Shown piece after piece: positions 10,202 to 22,029 of a stretch of 64,000 nt of DNA (positions within the stretch are counted from its first letter, which is position 1; every line of letters starts with the position of its first letter). The DNA lies in the NCBI GenBank assembly GCA_015680685.1, contig MNCI01005245.1, positions 647,613 through 711,612 on the forward strand, written 5' to 3'. Made by a program: the position numbers and the translations under genes. This DNA is from Gnetum montanum (taxonomy: Eukaryota > Streptophyta > Gnetopsida > Gnetales > Gnetaceae). The notes under the pieces were generated by a model. That model searched no databases, was not told where the DNA came from, and saw only the letters and a program-made list of their open reading frames with translations.

Positions 10202-11480
10202 CGTGGTCATTCAGTAGCAGGCGGAAGCATGATCAAATGGATTGCTTCTTCATCCGTTAGCAAGCTTTCGTCCACGAGTATGGATGTCAACATGCGAACC
10301 ATGGCTTCACGATGCCTTTGGGATGTCATCAACAAGTCATACAGGCTTAGTGTTGTATTTTTCTGTTTGAGAACCTGCTTGACTTGCGTAAAAGCATCAA
10401 GAAGATTATGCCCACGGTCTAGTTATTTGTTGCCCTTCTCTTCTTTCATTCGTCCTAGGAGACGGATCTCTTGGGGAGGAACAGTTTCTGGTTGAGGACT
10501 ATGTTTTCTTGGGTAGGGAGAAGATGGCTGCATCTGCGTAATGTCGTCCTTTTCAGGGGAAGGAGAGGCCAAGGGTGTTGAGGCGAGAGGCGTAGGCTTA
10601 GGAAACCCTAGCGTAAGGCGGTCCTTGGCTACTTTGTCTGTCACACTCCCTTCTCCTCTCGTCATAGGTTGAGGTTGGGGCGTTGACTTAGATGTTTGCC
10701 TTCGCATAGTAGAAGTAGCTAACGACTTTGGTACTCTGATGACAAAGGGTGCCTTAGGTGTGGGCATGGGCTGGGCCGCGGCTTTAATGACACTTGGCTA
10801 CAGGACAAACGTCTGAGGCGGGACTCAGAAGACAAAAGGCTGTTGCGACGGCGCACTCGTCGATGTTGATGGGTTTATCGTCTGAGGTGGGCGAGGAGGC
10901 ATGCGCAGCACGAAGGGTTGTTTCGGCTGTGTTGGGCTATCACCTTCTGTACCTACTATGTTAATAGTGTACCCTACATTATTTTCATTTAACAGGTCTT
11001 GGTACATGTGCATAGACTGGTTTTCTAGACAAATTGGACTACTGCTATCTAGGATCAACTTGCCTTGATCAATCATGCATTGAATGTCATCTTTCAACGC
11101 CTAGCAGTAGTGCATGTCATGTCCACACAGCTAGTGGTAGTCACAGAAACGGTACAGTCTGAAGTTTTTAGGAACTGGTGGTTCATTTGGCAGGGCTAAG
11201 GAGGGATTCTTGAGCAGCTCACAATGCCGTCTATGGCGTTTCAGACCCTCCTTAGACACCTTTTTGTGTTGAATGTGACCGGTTCCCAGAAGCTGTTTCA
11301 GAGGTTTTGAAGGCTTTACAGGTAGAGCTATATATTTTGAGTGATCTTAATGCTCAAAATCAGGCTTTGGTTGGGCCGATGTCTCAGGAGCCGATGCCGT
11401 TGCTAATCGACGTTGTTTGGGCTAGCTGTAGCCTCAGTAGGAGCCGTGGCCATTCTCTTGCTATTATTTTTCTTTTTGGC
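10202..11480 (-). pseudogene. C-terminal Gag: nucleic-acid-binding motif and proline-rich region, Tat element
   Basis: Minus-strand coding runs from a Cys/His block at ~11180-11100 (CDYH...GHDMHYC followed by LKDDIQCMIDQGKL, a pattern common at the end of plant Tat-type Gag) into long proline- and serine-rich stretches (11097-10825 and 10767-10423, open). The repeated PFV(L/I)R(M/V)P phrase suggests internal duplication. In-frame stops separate the open pieces. In a working element this part would bind RNA and link capsid to protease. Confidence 0.6.
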
Positions 11481-13296
11481 TTATTTAGCTACGGCTGCCA
11501 CTGTTGTTGCGACCTTACCCTTATCTTTACTTTTGTTGTGGACATTTTTATAAATCACATACGCTGGGTCTTTGCTAGCCTCTACCGCGTCCTGGATGCT
11601 CTTAGTCTGAGCGAAGGCTTGGCTAAGGGAGCGGGGAGCGAGGTAATATAGTTTAAACTTAATGAAGTCGTTGACTGCCCCCTTGAAGATTGCCAACAAA
11701 TGGGCCTCTGCGATGGGTTCATGGATTTTGTTCAAGGTGGCGCTCCACCACTGTATAAACTTTTGGACTGGCTCGAGCGGATCTTGTTTAACTCCCATTA
11801 ACTGGTCCAGCATGACCTCTAGTTTCAGGTTATATTTGAAACGAGTTATGAATTGAGTCAGCAGCTCTTCTAAGGTGGAGATGGAAGAGCGTGGAAGTGC
11901 TCAATACCAGTCTAAAGCTTTATCCATTAGGGACATAGCGAAAACATGGATGATGGTATGTGGCCATTGTTGCAGCAACAACTACTCTAACCTGAAAGTA
12001 ACTACATGAGGGTTGGGATCGCCTTCCCCATTATATTTCGTGAAATGGGGAAGTGGCATCCTAGGATGTAGTGACAAGATGGGTACTACCAGATTGATAA
12101 GATCGTCATGGTAGAAATCCATGACCTGTATTGTGTCAGAATCGGTAGCCTTGAGGCATTTAACCTCCTCGGTAAAGGTTTGAATAAGCTGGAAGGCTTG
12201 ATCCAGACCTGAGGATGAAGAGGTTGGTTGTGGAAGAACAAGGGAAGCCACGACTGGTGGCGGGATAGAGGTCACAGCATGACCTGTGAGCGATGTGGTC
12301 GGAATTGTCCCTACAGGTGGTACCGCTTGTGTCATCCACCACCCGGTAGGTGGTGTGGGCAGGGCAACAATTGTCGATTATGCTACGGGGTACGCTGTTT
12401 GTGTAGCTAGGGGCATAAACAAAAACGCTGTAGTCGAATTTACTGCTTGCGAGGCTTGATGTGGATGATGATGAGCAAGATGATACATCTGCGTAGGCTG
12501 TGCTACCAGGGGTGACGTACTTGGAGCCCACCACGCGGTAGTGGTGGGTCCTGCCGTTGATTGTGGTGGTATGGGAGCTAAAGATGGGATGAATGCAAGA
12601 GCTGTGTGTAATTGTGAAGTGGATACTACGTGCACATATGGTAACGTAGGTGTAGGCACATGATGCAATGGATTCGCTAACTGTGGCTGCAGAGTAATGG
12701 TCTGTGAAGGGACGACATCCTGAAAGGGAATCAGAGAGAAGAAATGCTGGTGTGACGCTTGCGCCACACGGTCGGCAGTAGATAACGATAAAGGCGTAGT
12801 GACCATAACAAATGGATTTACAGGGGACGTTGTGGAGGGAGGAGCCATAACAAAGCTAGCATGACTACCTCGCTCGGAGTGGGCATCTAGGTCTTCTTGC
12901 CCATCGTGGAACGCTTCATCACGGAACACCGCGTCTCGAGGTTCCGTTGACACCCTGGCCATTAACAGTTGATTCAACATCCACTATTGCTAGTCTATCA
13001 GGGGTATAGAAGTGTTAAGTGAAGGAACAAATTCTTTCCCGTTATAGTAAATGAACTCATATGTGCGTTTCTCTTCGAGTTCGTATGGTTACATGGGCAA
13101 ATTTGCCATAAGTTTGGCACAAAGGAAGTTGTAATGTTACATTTGTTCAGCATGCCCCTTAGGCTCTTTGTTTTGAATCCTGAGGGATCGACGTAGCCTC
13201 ACCGAGCTGGTTGGTGGCTTGACAGCAGCAGGCGTAGCCTGTGTCGTCAAGGGGGTTTTGAGACTAGCAGTGGGAGCGGTGGTAGTTGTTGCAGCC
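11481..13296 (-). pseudogene. gag: Gag (capsid) of the Tat element
   Basis: The likely initiator is ATG at 13296 (MAATTTTAPTASLKTPLTT). A Q/P/T-rich N-terminal half follows (open at 12980-12378). The capsid core comes next: PHFTKYNGEGDPNPHVVTF, then a W-Y and (F/I)-(T/F)RFKYN block, and the open 110-codon piece 11813-11481 with KGAVNDFIKFKLYYLAPRSL. This is the standard Retrotrans_gag layout. Stops near 13090, 12000 and elsewhere break it. Gag would form the cytoplasmic particle packaging the element's RNA. Confidence 0.8.
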
Positions 13297-13702
13297 ATTC
13301 TCTACACAGATAAAAGACAATGATAACGAGGATAAGGATCATAGAGGCAAAATGGGGCTAAAGGAAAACGTGGGCTTTCTGTCCTGCTGAATTTCAGAGG
13401 AATCATCGAAGCGACCGATCTATATCACACAATCATGTAAACAACCACAGAGGTATCACGTTTGCGTTAGTTGATAATGGGTACAGACAGCTTATAAGAC
13501 TACCCATGAAACACAGATCAGATGTTTAAGCCTTCCTTCTAGCGCTAGAAAACTGTAATGATGGAAAATGTCGGTTGTTGGAAACACCAAGAGGATTTTC
13601 GTGTACATAGTTCCAACCTCTGATCCGTGCGAGGGCCGTGTTGGAGAGAACAGATTCGAGGTGCCGTGAACGGTCTTGCTGATTAGATAGGGACTTATTT
13701 AA
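13297..13702 (-). other. 5' untranslated leader of the Tat element
   Basis: Lies between the gag ATG and the primer-binding site on the minus strand, with no sustained reading frame. Position and length are usual for a Tat-type leader. Confidence 0.5.
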
Positions 13703-13720
13703 TCAGTAAACTTGTCACCA
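13703..13720 (-). promoter_or_regulatory. Probable primer-binding site of the Tat element
   Basis: The minus strand reads TGGTGACAAGTTTACTGA directly inside the presumed LTR end. TGG(C/T)GAC starts are known for Tat/Ogre elements primed by tRNA-Arg. Only the first seven or so bases fit well, so the tRNA assignment is tentative. Confidence 0.4.
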
Positions 13721-14821
13721 ATCGTACAACGAGGAGACAAATTAATGTAAAAATATAATGTTGATTTGACGAGAAAACGAGATCTGCTCCAAGATCAGAT
13801 CTTGAAGACAATGAAAACGATGTAAAATATGTAAAATGACTATAAAATCAATGTAAGTAAGATGCAATGAATTAAAGAATTTGGGAAATGTGTGATCCCG
13901 AGATCTGGGATTTATCTTATAGAAAAATATGATGAATACAACAGGATTTGTAAGCGGATTTTGGTTTGGACGAAGTATCTGCTACCAAGAAGAAGCTACT
14001 TAGAGATTAAACAAGCAAGGACCAATCTACCTTGTTCACTAGCCAATCTGGGTGCAAGGGGTTGAGCTTGAAGCAAAATGCTCGCTCACTTGAAATCTCT
14101 GACCAAAAGCTTCTCTTTGTCCCCGTCAATGCTCTTTTGTTGCCAACACTTTCTTGTCTTCTCGCCAATCTTTTTGCCAAAAAAATTGTCAACCCTTTCA
14201 GCATTGTCCGTTGGGGTATTTATAAGATTAGGGTTAGGAGGAAAATGTGGTTTAGATGACGCGTGTCTTGGGCCCATTAAATGTCGTCGACTTGATGTGC
14301 TATAGCTAAGGCTTGTGACGTTATGTTGTGCTACGCTCTGAAGTGTAATATAGTGTAACCACCCTTGTCTTTAGCGTTGAAGGATTTTCAGATCTTCGGT
14401 AGCAAGCTATCCAGTAGCTACGCTGTGATATGCTAGGAAGCGTATCGTGGCGTAATGACTGCTACTACTTGAATTTTGCTATCCTTGTCGTCGTGGCTAA
14501 ATCAATTGTGCTGCTTACGTCACGTTGTGTTATGTTGCGTTACGCTACATAGCGTAACGTGGCATAATATGGCAAAAGTAAGGATTTTTAGCATATGGTT
14601 AACTTGCAAAGTTGAAGTGTTATCACTGTGCATCCCTTGTTTTGTTCTGTCCTCCTGAAGTTTGCTACGCTGAGCTACGTAGCGTAGTGTAGTAGGCCCT
14701 TAGCTGAAAGGGAAAACTTGCTGAGATGTGCCCATTGCCTGGATGTTTTGATGCTGTACTTATGACGATCCCTTGCCCAAACTTCGAGACTTTGCTGAAT
14801 CATTGAGGTCTCGAAATTTCA
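13721..14821 (-). repeat. 5' LTR of the Tat element (~1.1 kb)
   Basis: The right edge is TG on the minus strand (14821), where the pol coding of the older host element stops abruptly. The left edge abuts the primer site, but the terminal CA is not seen. A minus-strand TATAAATA at about 14215-14225 fits an LTR promoter. The U3-like part is full of ACGCTA/TAGCGT words, including the perfect hairpin at 14538-14559. Confidence 0.6.
14538..14559. repeat. Perfect inverted repeat in the Tat LTR
   Basis: Arms CGTTACGCTA (14538-14547) and TAGCGTAACG (14550-14559) with a 2-base spacer CA. The flanks carry further imperfect copies of the same words (for example GCTACGTAGC near 14670). Confidence 0.9.
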
Positions 14822-14832
14822 CGGTGTTTCAA

Positions 14833-15598
14833 CGATTTGCTTCAGTTTGGGATTCAACCATCTTTGTGGCTATCGTTGTGGCCTCATGGAAGGGTCAAGA
14901 TAGATTTGATGCTAGCAGACCCTGGGATCAACTCTAGTCAACTCAAGATATGACCATGCGAACGTAACAACCCATTTTTTTACCATCTTCAGTAATCTCT
15001 TTTTATGTTCAGGAGCAAGGGTGGTATTGATAATTGCCGATGTGCCATTTTGCAAGAATGCATACTCCAAGTGAGCCGGTAAAGACTTTAGCTTTAGGGG
15101 CTCTTGTTTGAAGCTCTCAGGGACTTGTAGCTCCCCCCAGTCATCTTGGTCATCAACCGTGGAGACCTGTTGATGAACCTCTTCCATCTTATCCTTGCTT
15201 TTAACATAGGCTTGCATTAGCTCCTTAGACGGTTCCATGCATAATGCGCTGCTAGTAGGATCAACTGTCAACCACTGGGTGCTCTCTTGGTTAGTAGTTG
15301 CTGTGTACAGGCATTGTTGAACAAGTGATTCCTCGATACACCGACTGCATGCTTGAATGGATATCTGCTTAGCGAACCATAACTACTGCACATAGTTCCA
15401 CCCTGAGTCACTGTACGTGATGCATGGAACACGCTTCTTCTCGATCTTCTCAAAAGGATTTTCCTTTGAAATTTCCAAGGACAGATATCGGAGTCCTAGT
15501 TGTGCATCCACCGTGCTTAGCTAGGCTCTTCCCATGATGATTGGGAAGTTCCCCTTGCAATTCTTTACATGGATGACCAGGAAATCAGCAGGATAGGA
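14833..15598 (-). pseudogene. Protease-RT linker and start of RT, older gypsy element
   Basis: The open stretch 15271-14912 (119 codons) contains LKSLPAHLEYAFLQNGTSAI, then the LLKMVKKWVVTFAWSYLEL block that precedes RT in plant gypsy pol. After a stop it continues to LNPKLKQIVE at ~14833 and is then cut by the Tat LTR. The plus-strand element at ~36400-36660 has the same series in the same order, which confirms the frame. The upstream part (15598-15272) carries stops. Confidence 0.75.
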
Positions 15599-16081
15599 CT
15601 ACCCACAAATAGTGGTCATGATGTCCTCCACCAAAAACAAGGGGACGGTGATGGATTGGTCTGCTAACTCGAGATGGATGTTGCTCTTCTTTAGCGGGGG
15701 CAAGTTCCAGTTCTTGTATATATCGTGAGAGATCAAATTGACCCCTGATCCCGAGTCTAGAAGAGCTTTGCACGACTCGTTCCCTATCACCTGAAGATAG
15801 ATGAGGGGGCTTCTTGGATCTGTCAATTTCTGGGGAAGATGACCTAATTTGATCCAGTCGGTCATGACATGTGTGAGCATGATTGTCTGGACGTTGGAGT
15901 ATGGTTGGTTGGAGGGTTGCTTGGGCGGTATGATGGTGGAGGCGTTGGTAGGTTCGGAGGCACTGGCCACAAGCATAGGTGAGGGTGTGTTCAGATTACT
16001 GGGCTGGAAGAAAGGATGTTTTTGTGGCTTGGAGTCCAGTCCACTCGGTCGAGGTGTCGGTTGTAAGTTAATAGCCCTCAT
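15599..16081 (-). pseudogene. Aspartic protease domain, older gypsy element
   Basis: 160 open codons. The active-site segment CKALLDSGSGVNLISHDIY has an intact D-S-G, followed by NIHLELADQSITVPLFLVED, the usual second strand of plant retropepsins. It would cleave Gag-Pol. The frame ends at a stop (15599), and the conserved distal block appears in continuing sequence beyond it, so the polyprotein is broken although the catalytic triad survives. Confidence 0.85.
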
Positions 16082-18400
16082 AGCGTTTTGTTGCTATGGC
16101 TGTGGTAGTATTTCTTCCTGCATTGATGGAGTAGGTGGCAACTGAGTGGGATGTTGTGAAGGAGTGACAGGAGAAGGTGATGGAGGATAGAAGAGATGTG
16201 GGTTTGTCCCCTAGGTGATGGAGATGGATGTTAAAAATATTCAAGCGGGTGGTAATAACTTGGAAAGGCTGCATGACTGGAAGAGTCTCTTGGAGAGACC
16301 GGTTACTGAACATAGTACCCATAAGGATCTGGTTGTTTGTAAGGGTACTACTACCTTGGTGGTGGCATCCCCCATGCTTGTGGTTGCTGCCACTACTGGA
16401 AGTATTCATACGATTGCGGGGGCATTCCACTTGGATAATATCCTTGCTATTGTTGGTGGAATCGCCTGGAATTGCCTTGTGGATAAGGCAACCTTTGGGG
16501 TGTTTACCGTTGCGCCAAACGAGAGTTTAAGGTGAACACCCCAGACTCTTGAAGATGTGACACCACAGGACAACATCCCTTAGGATGTTCATATTGGCAT
16601 ATGCCACATTCATCATCCTCCTCGGTGTTAGAGTCTGCAACCTGCTCTGCTATAGCAACTTTGCCCTTACCCTTATGTTGGGCACATTCAGCTCCCTTCT
16701 TCCTGCACCAATCGTGGTCATTACCTTATTCTCTAAATACTTCTGCAATTTTCAGTACACTTTGGAATTTCTCATCCAAAGAGTACCACATCTTATCCAC
16801 CTTTGCCAATATTTCGGATGCAAACTTTTGTAACGACAAAGTTTTTTAATTCACCACTACTTCCAGTGGTGATTCATCCTCCTCATCACAAAATTAGACC
16901 TCCCTTTTTCTAAGGGAAGGGTCCCAGTTGAATTCTTCTACACTTTCCTTTTTCCTAAGTTCTCCTTCTTCCTTAGCTACCTGTTCAATGAGGTATTGCA
17001 ATTGATGGGCCCTTAGCTCTTATAGTCTTCCTTTGGCATACACACCAAGGGTCTTTTGCATTTCAAAATAGAGCCCATCAATGATGTGGCGAAGCTGTGC
17101 CCACTGAGAGTAACCATGACCAGGGCACCGATGCAACAATGAGTAGTACCTACTCATGGCGGCATCCAAGGGTTCATGATTCCCTTGTTTCCAACCTTGG
17201 AACTACCATCTCAAATTCGCCACTTTAGAGTATGTTTGATATTTGTCATTGAAAATTTTAAGCATCGTACTCCATCTTCTGATTGATTCTGGCTCCAAGG
17301 ACCAGTACCAACTTTTAGCTTCTTTGATGAGTGTGCGAGGGAATAGCTTTAGCCTTTGCCAATCATTGTCAATGTTTTGCAGGGTGCAGGAATCATGGAA
17401 TGCTTACAAGTGGGTCTGCGGATCACAGTTTTATCCCCCTTCAAATTTGGGGGTGTTGTTCATATCAATGCACTTGATTTGGCTATCTTTTATGTGTCTA
17501 TTGGGAATTTGAACTGCCTCTCCGATCTGGAGCATGCTCTGAGTAGCTAACAACGGCTTGTCTGAATCATAGTTCTGTTGGGGACCATGATGTCTATGAC
17601 GATTTCGGCTACCCCTCCTTTCATGCCAGCAAGCATCGCCTGATTGGTTGCGTGCTTCCTCACGTTGCCCCTTCCAAACCTTTTTACCATCGTCCTCTTG
17701 CTCCTTCCTTCCCCCGTTACGCTTAGAGCCTAAGCTGGATGAAGGTGCAAGAGAGTGAGAGGACAAAGAAGAAGGAGAGGCATCGCCACCGCTCTGGTGT
17801 CGATCTCCCCCTCTACCCTGATGATGACCTTGATCTTCCTGCCCAACCTTGCTATGTGACCCTCCATCCCCTTGAGGACCATGGTCACTTAGAGGTTTGT
17901 TTTGAATGATTGACTGGAGGATCTGCTGCACCAGGGGAATTTTTGTCGAATGGGTATCATGAAAGACGGGATCCCCATCGTCTTGTAGCCCTTGCGAAAA
18001 TAAGGGGTTACTAAACTGTTTCCCCTTCTGCTATTCATGTCTCTCTGCCTGCTATTGGTCTCTTGCTCATTGAGCTGAAGTGGGACAATAGTCTCGGTAG
18101 TCATGGTCCTCCATGACATACTTCGCCACCCAGTCCTGGATGCCTAATCTGCCCAGATTATGATATAGCATTGCAAGAGCTGATCGATTGGGTGGTAGCA
18201 CGATGCTACCCTCCATGTCCTGCCATCGCAGATGCTCATCCTGATGTAGGATGAATGTGAAATCAGGGACATATTCATCAGGATGTTTGTACACCACCTG
18301 ACATTCTTGTGGCATTGGTGGTTCGAATACCTCTCTCCTATGAGAAGACATGTTGGACGTTAGATGGTCCATGTAATCGGTGTACCTTACTATTTACTTA
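16082..18400 (-). pseudogene. gag: Gag of the older gypsy element
   Basis: N-terminal part 18372-18067 (HPDEYVPDFTFILHQDEHL; WQDMEGSIVLPPNRSALAM) has a clear counterpart at 33071-33300 in the plus-strand element. A charged H/Q/G/R-rich segment with an SSLSSHSLAPSSSLGS run follows (17931-17431). Next is the capsid core with FPRTLIKEAKSWYWSLEP, then PGHGYSQWAQLRHIIDGL. Near 16600 is a CGICQYEHPKGCCP motif, a Cys/His cluster just before the protease linker. Frame changes and stops are frequent. The start is uncertain: ATG 18372 is the first Met, and a second Met lies eight codons on. Confidence 0.75.
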
Positions 18401-18498
18401 AATTGGCCTAGCATGTGTAAATGTTTCTATCCTGGGTCCGTTCCAATGACTTGAATGATAATTTCACTAAGGTTAGATGATGCATGTAAGACTAACAG

Positions 18499-18516
18499 TC
18501 CCCGAAAATGGTGCCA
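18499..18516 (-). promoter_or_regulatory. Primer-binding site, tRNA-Asp type
   Basis: The minus strand reads TGGCACCATTTTCGGGGA one base inside the LTR end. Athila-like plant gypsy elements are known to use tRNA-Asp with a TGGCGCC...GGGGA site, and this fits with a few changes. Confidence 0.6.
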
Positions 18517-18517
18517 A

Positions 18518-19416
18518 TGATGAATGGCTAGGTACCCCTATGCCCAACCATACGAATCATGAGTGTTCACGCTCGACTCAGTCGAAATCCGTAGACTTTA
18601 AGCACTTAACATACACCAGACACTAACCAGTGAAACCTTGGGTTAGAACGGTCGTCGTTATCCTAATCTCACTTGTGAGGTTCTGTTTATGATGGTTAAG
18701 TGAGACTAAGGCTAATGATTTTTATAGCTTTTTAATTATCTTTTTGGTGGCTAATTATCTTGGAAGGTAAGGCTAGAATATTAATTAATCTAAGATTATC
18801 TTAATCTAAATCTTAACTATTCCTAACATAAGTATTCGGTCCCATCTTCTGAGCATGTTCTAAGCATCTCCTAACACTTCTGGGTTACCAAATGTTAAGT
18901 GTCACTGGGTTTACCAAGTGTTTGAGTTACGTTCAAGATGGTCGTACTCATGGCCTTTACGAACTAAGAAATAAACAATAGCGATTGAAATAATAATAAA
19001 AAAAACTTAAGTAATTAACAAGTAACTAATAAAGCATTAACATATTAAACTATTGAATGCATAAAATAGCTAAGACCAAATGCTGCAAGGAATGCTTAAA
19101 TAGTTCATCTTTATTGCTGTCACATCAATGGGCTTAGATACATCAACTCTCGAATAAAGAGCCGATTACTTTTCTTACACCTGCTGCGGGCACTTGGAAA
19201 ATATTCTATCTCCTGCGGGAACAAACTGCAAGAGCTTTGCTACAATTAACTGAAAGGTGCCTAAATGAGGCGGAAGGCCCTCTTATTTATAGGCTGAGAT
19301 AGGTGGCTGTGTAAATGGGGCCACATTGACGTAGGAAGGCTACGTCGACGGGCCCATGTCGACATGGCTGCATATACGCGGCCCAGTCGACCCAGTGACT
19401 TAATAACACTTCATCA
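18518..19416 (-). repeat. 5' LTR of the older gypsy element (899 bp)
   Basis: Bounded by TGATGA at 18518 and TCATCA at 19416, the inverted termini shared by all LTRs of this family in the window. On the minus strand a TATAAATAAGAG box lies at about 19282-19295. Upstream of it are three GTCGAC palindromes among GGCCC words (19335-19395). Confidence 0.85.
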
Positions 19417-19826
19417 CATTGTGTACACATTTCAAAATAGGTTTAATTATTTTGACATCTAAATTAGACTTTTATTGTTAGTTCACATTTAAGTAAATTT
19501 TTTAAATATTTGTACTTCATTTTCTCTTCTTTCACAACATTCTCCAAGTCCTAGGGTGATATAGCTATAGTTAGATTATTCCAAGCACCTCACCTCGAGG
19601 ACTAACTACTTGAAGAGTGAGGCTAAGGCTTGCCCATCATAAAGTACCAAGGCTTGAAAAACCTATATTTAAAAATAGTTACGATCATTTTAATTGTTTC
19701 ATTTATAAATAGATTAATATATCATTCTAGAAATAGGTGATAGACATTTTTTTTCATTATCATACTAGAAATATATGATTTATGTTGATTTTATCCCTTC
19801 CAAATTGTAGATCTTAGCAAGGAGAT

Positions 19827-21440
19827 CATGTTCCCTCTTGAGTTTATGATAGTTAGGGGTGCCTACCTTCAACACAATTATGGTTTCATTCATATACTTC
19901 TAAATATAACCATTCACATAAGTGGATTCATCAAACCAACTTTGCTTAGACAAGCATTTAGGCATTTTGAGATGATAGTATAAAGGAAAGGGAAGAGAGG
20001 ATCCCTTTGACAAAAATTATGCCTAAGAGCAAAACACTTTGACTACTTGTCATTCACATAAATCACATATCTTATTAATTGAAGAATGAATTTAATTCAC
20101 TTTTTCCACCATGTTAAGAAGTCAATAATTTCCATCATGATAAGTGATGAGCTGTGATATCGCGACTCGCTGTCATGTCTATAAATAAGTGGTGGCTTTC
20201 CCTTGTTCACTCATCTAGAGTTAGTCCCTTAGCCAAACTATAGCAGTTTTACCATTCCAAAGTTAGAATAATTTCTATGTGCCTGTAGTAGGAGTCTCAA
20301 AGTGAACGGATCTTTATTCGAGCAAATTGTACCTGAGAACACATTTGTGTACGACAATAAAGATGAAATTTTTGATAAACCTTGCAGCATATGGACTAAG
20401 CTAAATAAGATTTAATTATTGTTAAATGTTTAAATGCTTTCCTAGATAATTAATCTCTCTCAACCCTTGACTCTCCTAGTTAAGTGCATTCAATATGACC
20501 GCTTTGAACACGTGTGTAACGCTTGGTAACCCAGTAACGAGTAGCGTTTGGTAATCCTAGTAGCATTGCATTGGTTCAGGGTGTGTGCGGCAAGTGGGAA
20601 CGGATACTGATGCTAGGATAATTAAAGCTTAGTCAGTGAATAGTTAATGGAAATTAGTTATTTAGTTCTCTTCACCTTTCCCCGCTAGCATAGGCGTTAA
20701 AAAGATAAAGGTTATAAAAATCACATACCTCAAACTTACTTAACCATACAACCGTGACAATACAAGTAAGTTTAGGAGGGCAACAATTGATTAACCTTAA
20801 GTGTTCCATTAAGGTGCATACACACTTAGTCCTTGGAGTTCAATCGGATCACGCATGAGATGCTCGTATTCATATGGTTGAGTGTAGGGGTACCTTGCCA
20901 CTCATCAATAAGTAATGCCTTCTAGTTGAAGCTATTGTAAGCCTTTGTAGTGTAAAGCTTGATCATGATAACCTATACCCTAGTGTTGTATGTCGAGTTG
21001 ATTGCATAATAATGATGTTGATGGTAATATTCTTGCCTCTAAGAAATCATGTTTGTATTTGGCTAGTCACTTGAGGAAGAAAGGTCCAAATTTTATTGGC
21101 AAGAAGTTTGGAGTAAAATTTACATAAGATAAACACATGCATATGAAAAAACAATGTCATAGACCTATGATAGTCTTCTTTTAGGGATCAAAATAAAATA
21201 GTGGAATTCTAAACTAGAGAAAACTTACCTAAGTGGATGATTTTATCAAAAGTATGGAGCATTTGGAGATTAATAACTAATCAAAATATTTAAAAGAGTT
21301 TACTAGTCTTTCCAATCAGACTAGATACCTTGTTGCCACTAACTTTATAGACCATGAGCTAGAGCTCCTCATATAGCACCATGTGTTTTAATTAGTTATC
21401 AATACCAAGGACTTGTATTACATGGTTGTGAACTTCAAAG
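19827..21440 (-). pseudogene. LINE reverse transcriptase remnant, copy A (split by a solo LTR)
   Basis: On the minus strand, fragments read LLANKIWTFLPQVTSQIQT (near 21090; the LAN(R/K)...Q..F start of L1-type RT), then, beyond the solo LTR, blocks equivalent to SINWNALLIMMEVIDFSTWW and YQRDPLFPF, the latter matching the conserved RQGDPLSPF of plant L1 RT. Such enzymes nick target DNA and copy their RNA in place. Stops and frame changes are dense. The same sequence is continuous in copy B (42538-43330), where it reads better. Confidence 0.65.
20145..20907 (+). mobile_element. Solo LTR (763 bp) in copy A
   Basis: Starts TGATGAGC and ends CTCATCA, flanked by ATAAG on both sides (20140-20144 and 20908-20912). 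Copy B has a single ATAAG (42851-42855) and no LTR at this point. A TATAAATAAG box lies ~65 bases in, with GATATC just upstream. No internal element genes remain, which suggests recombination between the two LTRs of a former full element. Confidence 0.93.
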
Positions 21441-22020
21441 ATTAATTAAAAAATTTCTAGCTAGTTTAATATCTTTATGAGGATCCTTGGTAAAGGAATC
21501 TTATTGTTCATTCCATATACATGTTCCAACCATATGAAAGAAACAAGTGTTAAGGTATCCCTTTCCCATCTAGTTGATCCTTGAATGTTATCTCCAATAC
21601 ATCTCCTCCACCTGTAAAAGTTGGAATAAGTGGTATTGTGTGTTAAAATAGTGTCATCTTCACATAATAGTAATCCACATACTCTTGGCAATTTGTACTA
21701 AGTTGGAATTAATGGTTATTGGTCTTGCATGAGTTGCTTCTTCTTCATAATGCCCTTAAGCTTCTCTTGTTTCTTAATTGAATACTATCATTCACTGGAT
21801 TTGTAATGGGTACTAGGAGGATGATTACAACTGTAGATTTTTCTTGAACATCCATTGGGTTTACTATCTTAGGGGCCTTTTAGCAAGCCTTCATATATGT
21901 TTCTTACTTTGAAATCCTTCCTCAAGTGGGTTGTGAATCAGGTCTACTATCTTAGGGATCTTTGAACAAGCCTTCATCTACACTTCTTTCTTTGAAGCCC
22001 TCCCTTTAGTGGGTTGTGGA
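21441..22020 (-). pseudogene. Probable LINE ORF2 N-terminal remnant, copy A
   Basis: Lies between the DUF4283/zinc-knuckle block and the RT block on the same strand, where the endonuclease domain is expected. A 76-codon open piece (21691-21461) has no diagnostic endonuclease motif that I can read. Assignment is by position. Confidence 0.35.
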
Positions 22021-22029
22021 TGATTAGCA

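Larger units (their letters stand above)
1..14821 (-). mobile_element. Tat-lineage Ty3/gypsy retrotransposon (5' end and most of body; runs off window)
   Basis: Read on the minus strand the order is LTR (14821-13721), primer-binding site, gag, protease, pre-RT linker, RT-RNase H, then a second RNase H that is cut by the window edge. The Tat assignment rests on RT motifs (FMDGFSGYNQI, YVDD, MPFGLKNAGATYQ) and on the extra archaeal-type RNase H, both known of the Tat/Ogre/Retand group. The element sits inside the pol of another gypsy element (14822-19416). The right boundary is the TG/CA dinucleotide at 14821, where the host element's coding similarity stops. A plus-strand gene-like block at 2839-9620 separates protease from RT. 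The 3' LTR, and so the target duplication, lies outside the window. Confidence 0.85.
14822..19416 (-). mobile_element. Older Ty3/gypsy element, 5' half, interrupted by the Tat element
   Basis: Minus-strand order: LTR 19416-18518, primer-binding site, gag, protease, pre-RT. Pol stops at ~14833, exactly where the Tat LTR begins, so the rest should lie left of the window. Gag, protease and pre-RT are clearly the same family as the plus-strand element at 32106-42532. Its LTR sits against CATTG (19417), the first base of copy A of the tandem unit, and copy B continues unbroken across the same point (31690). Confidence 0.85.
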
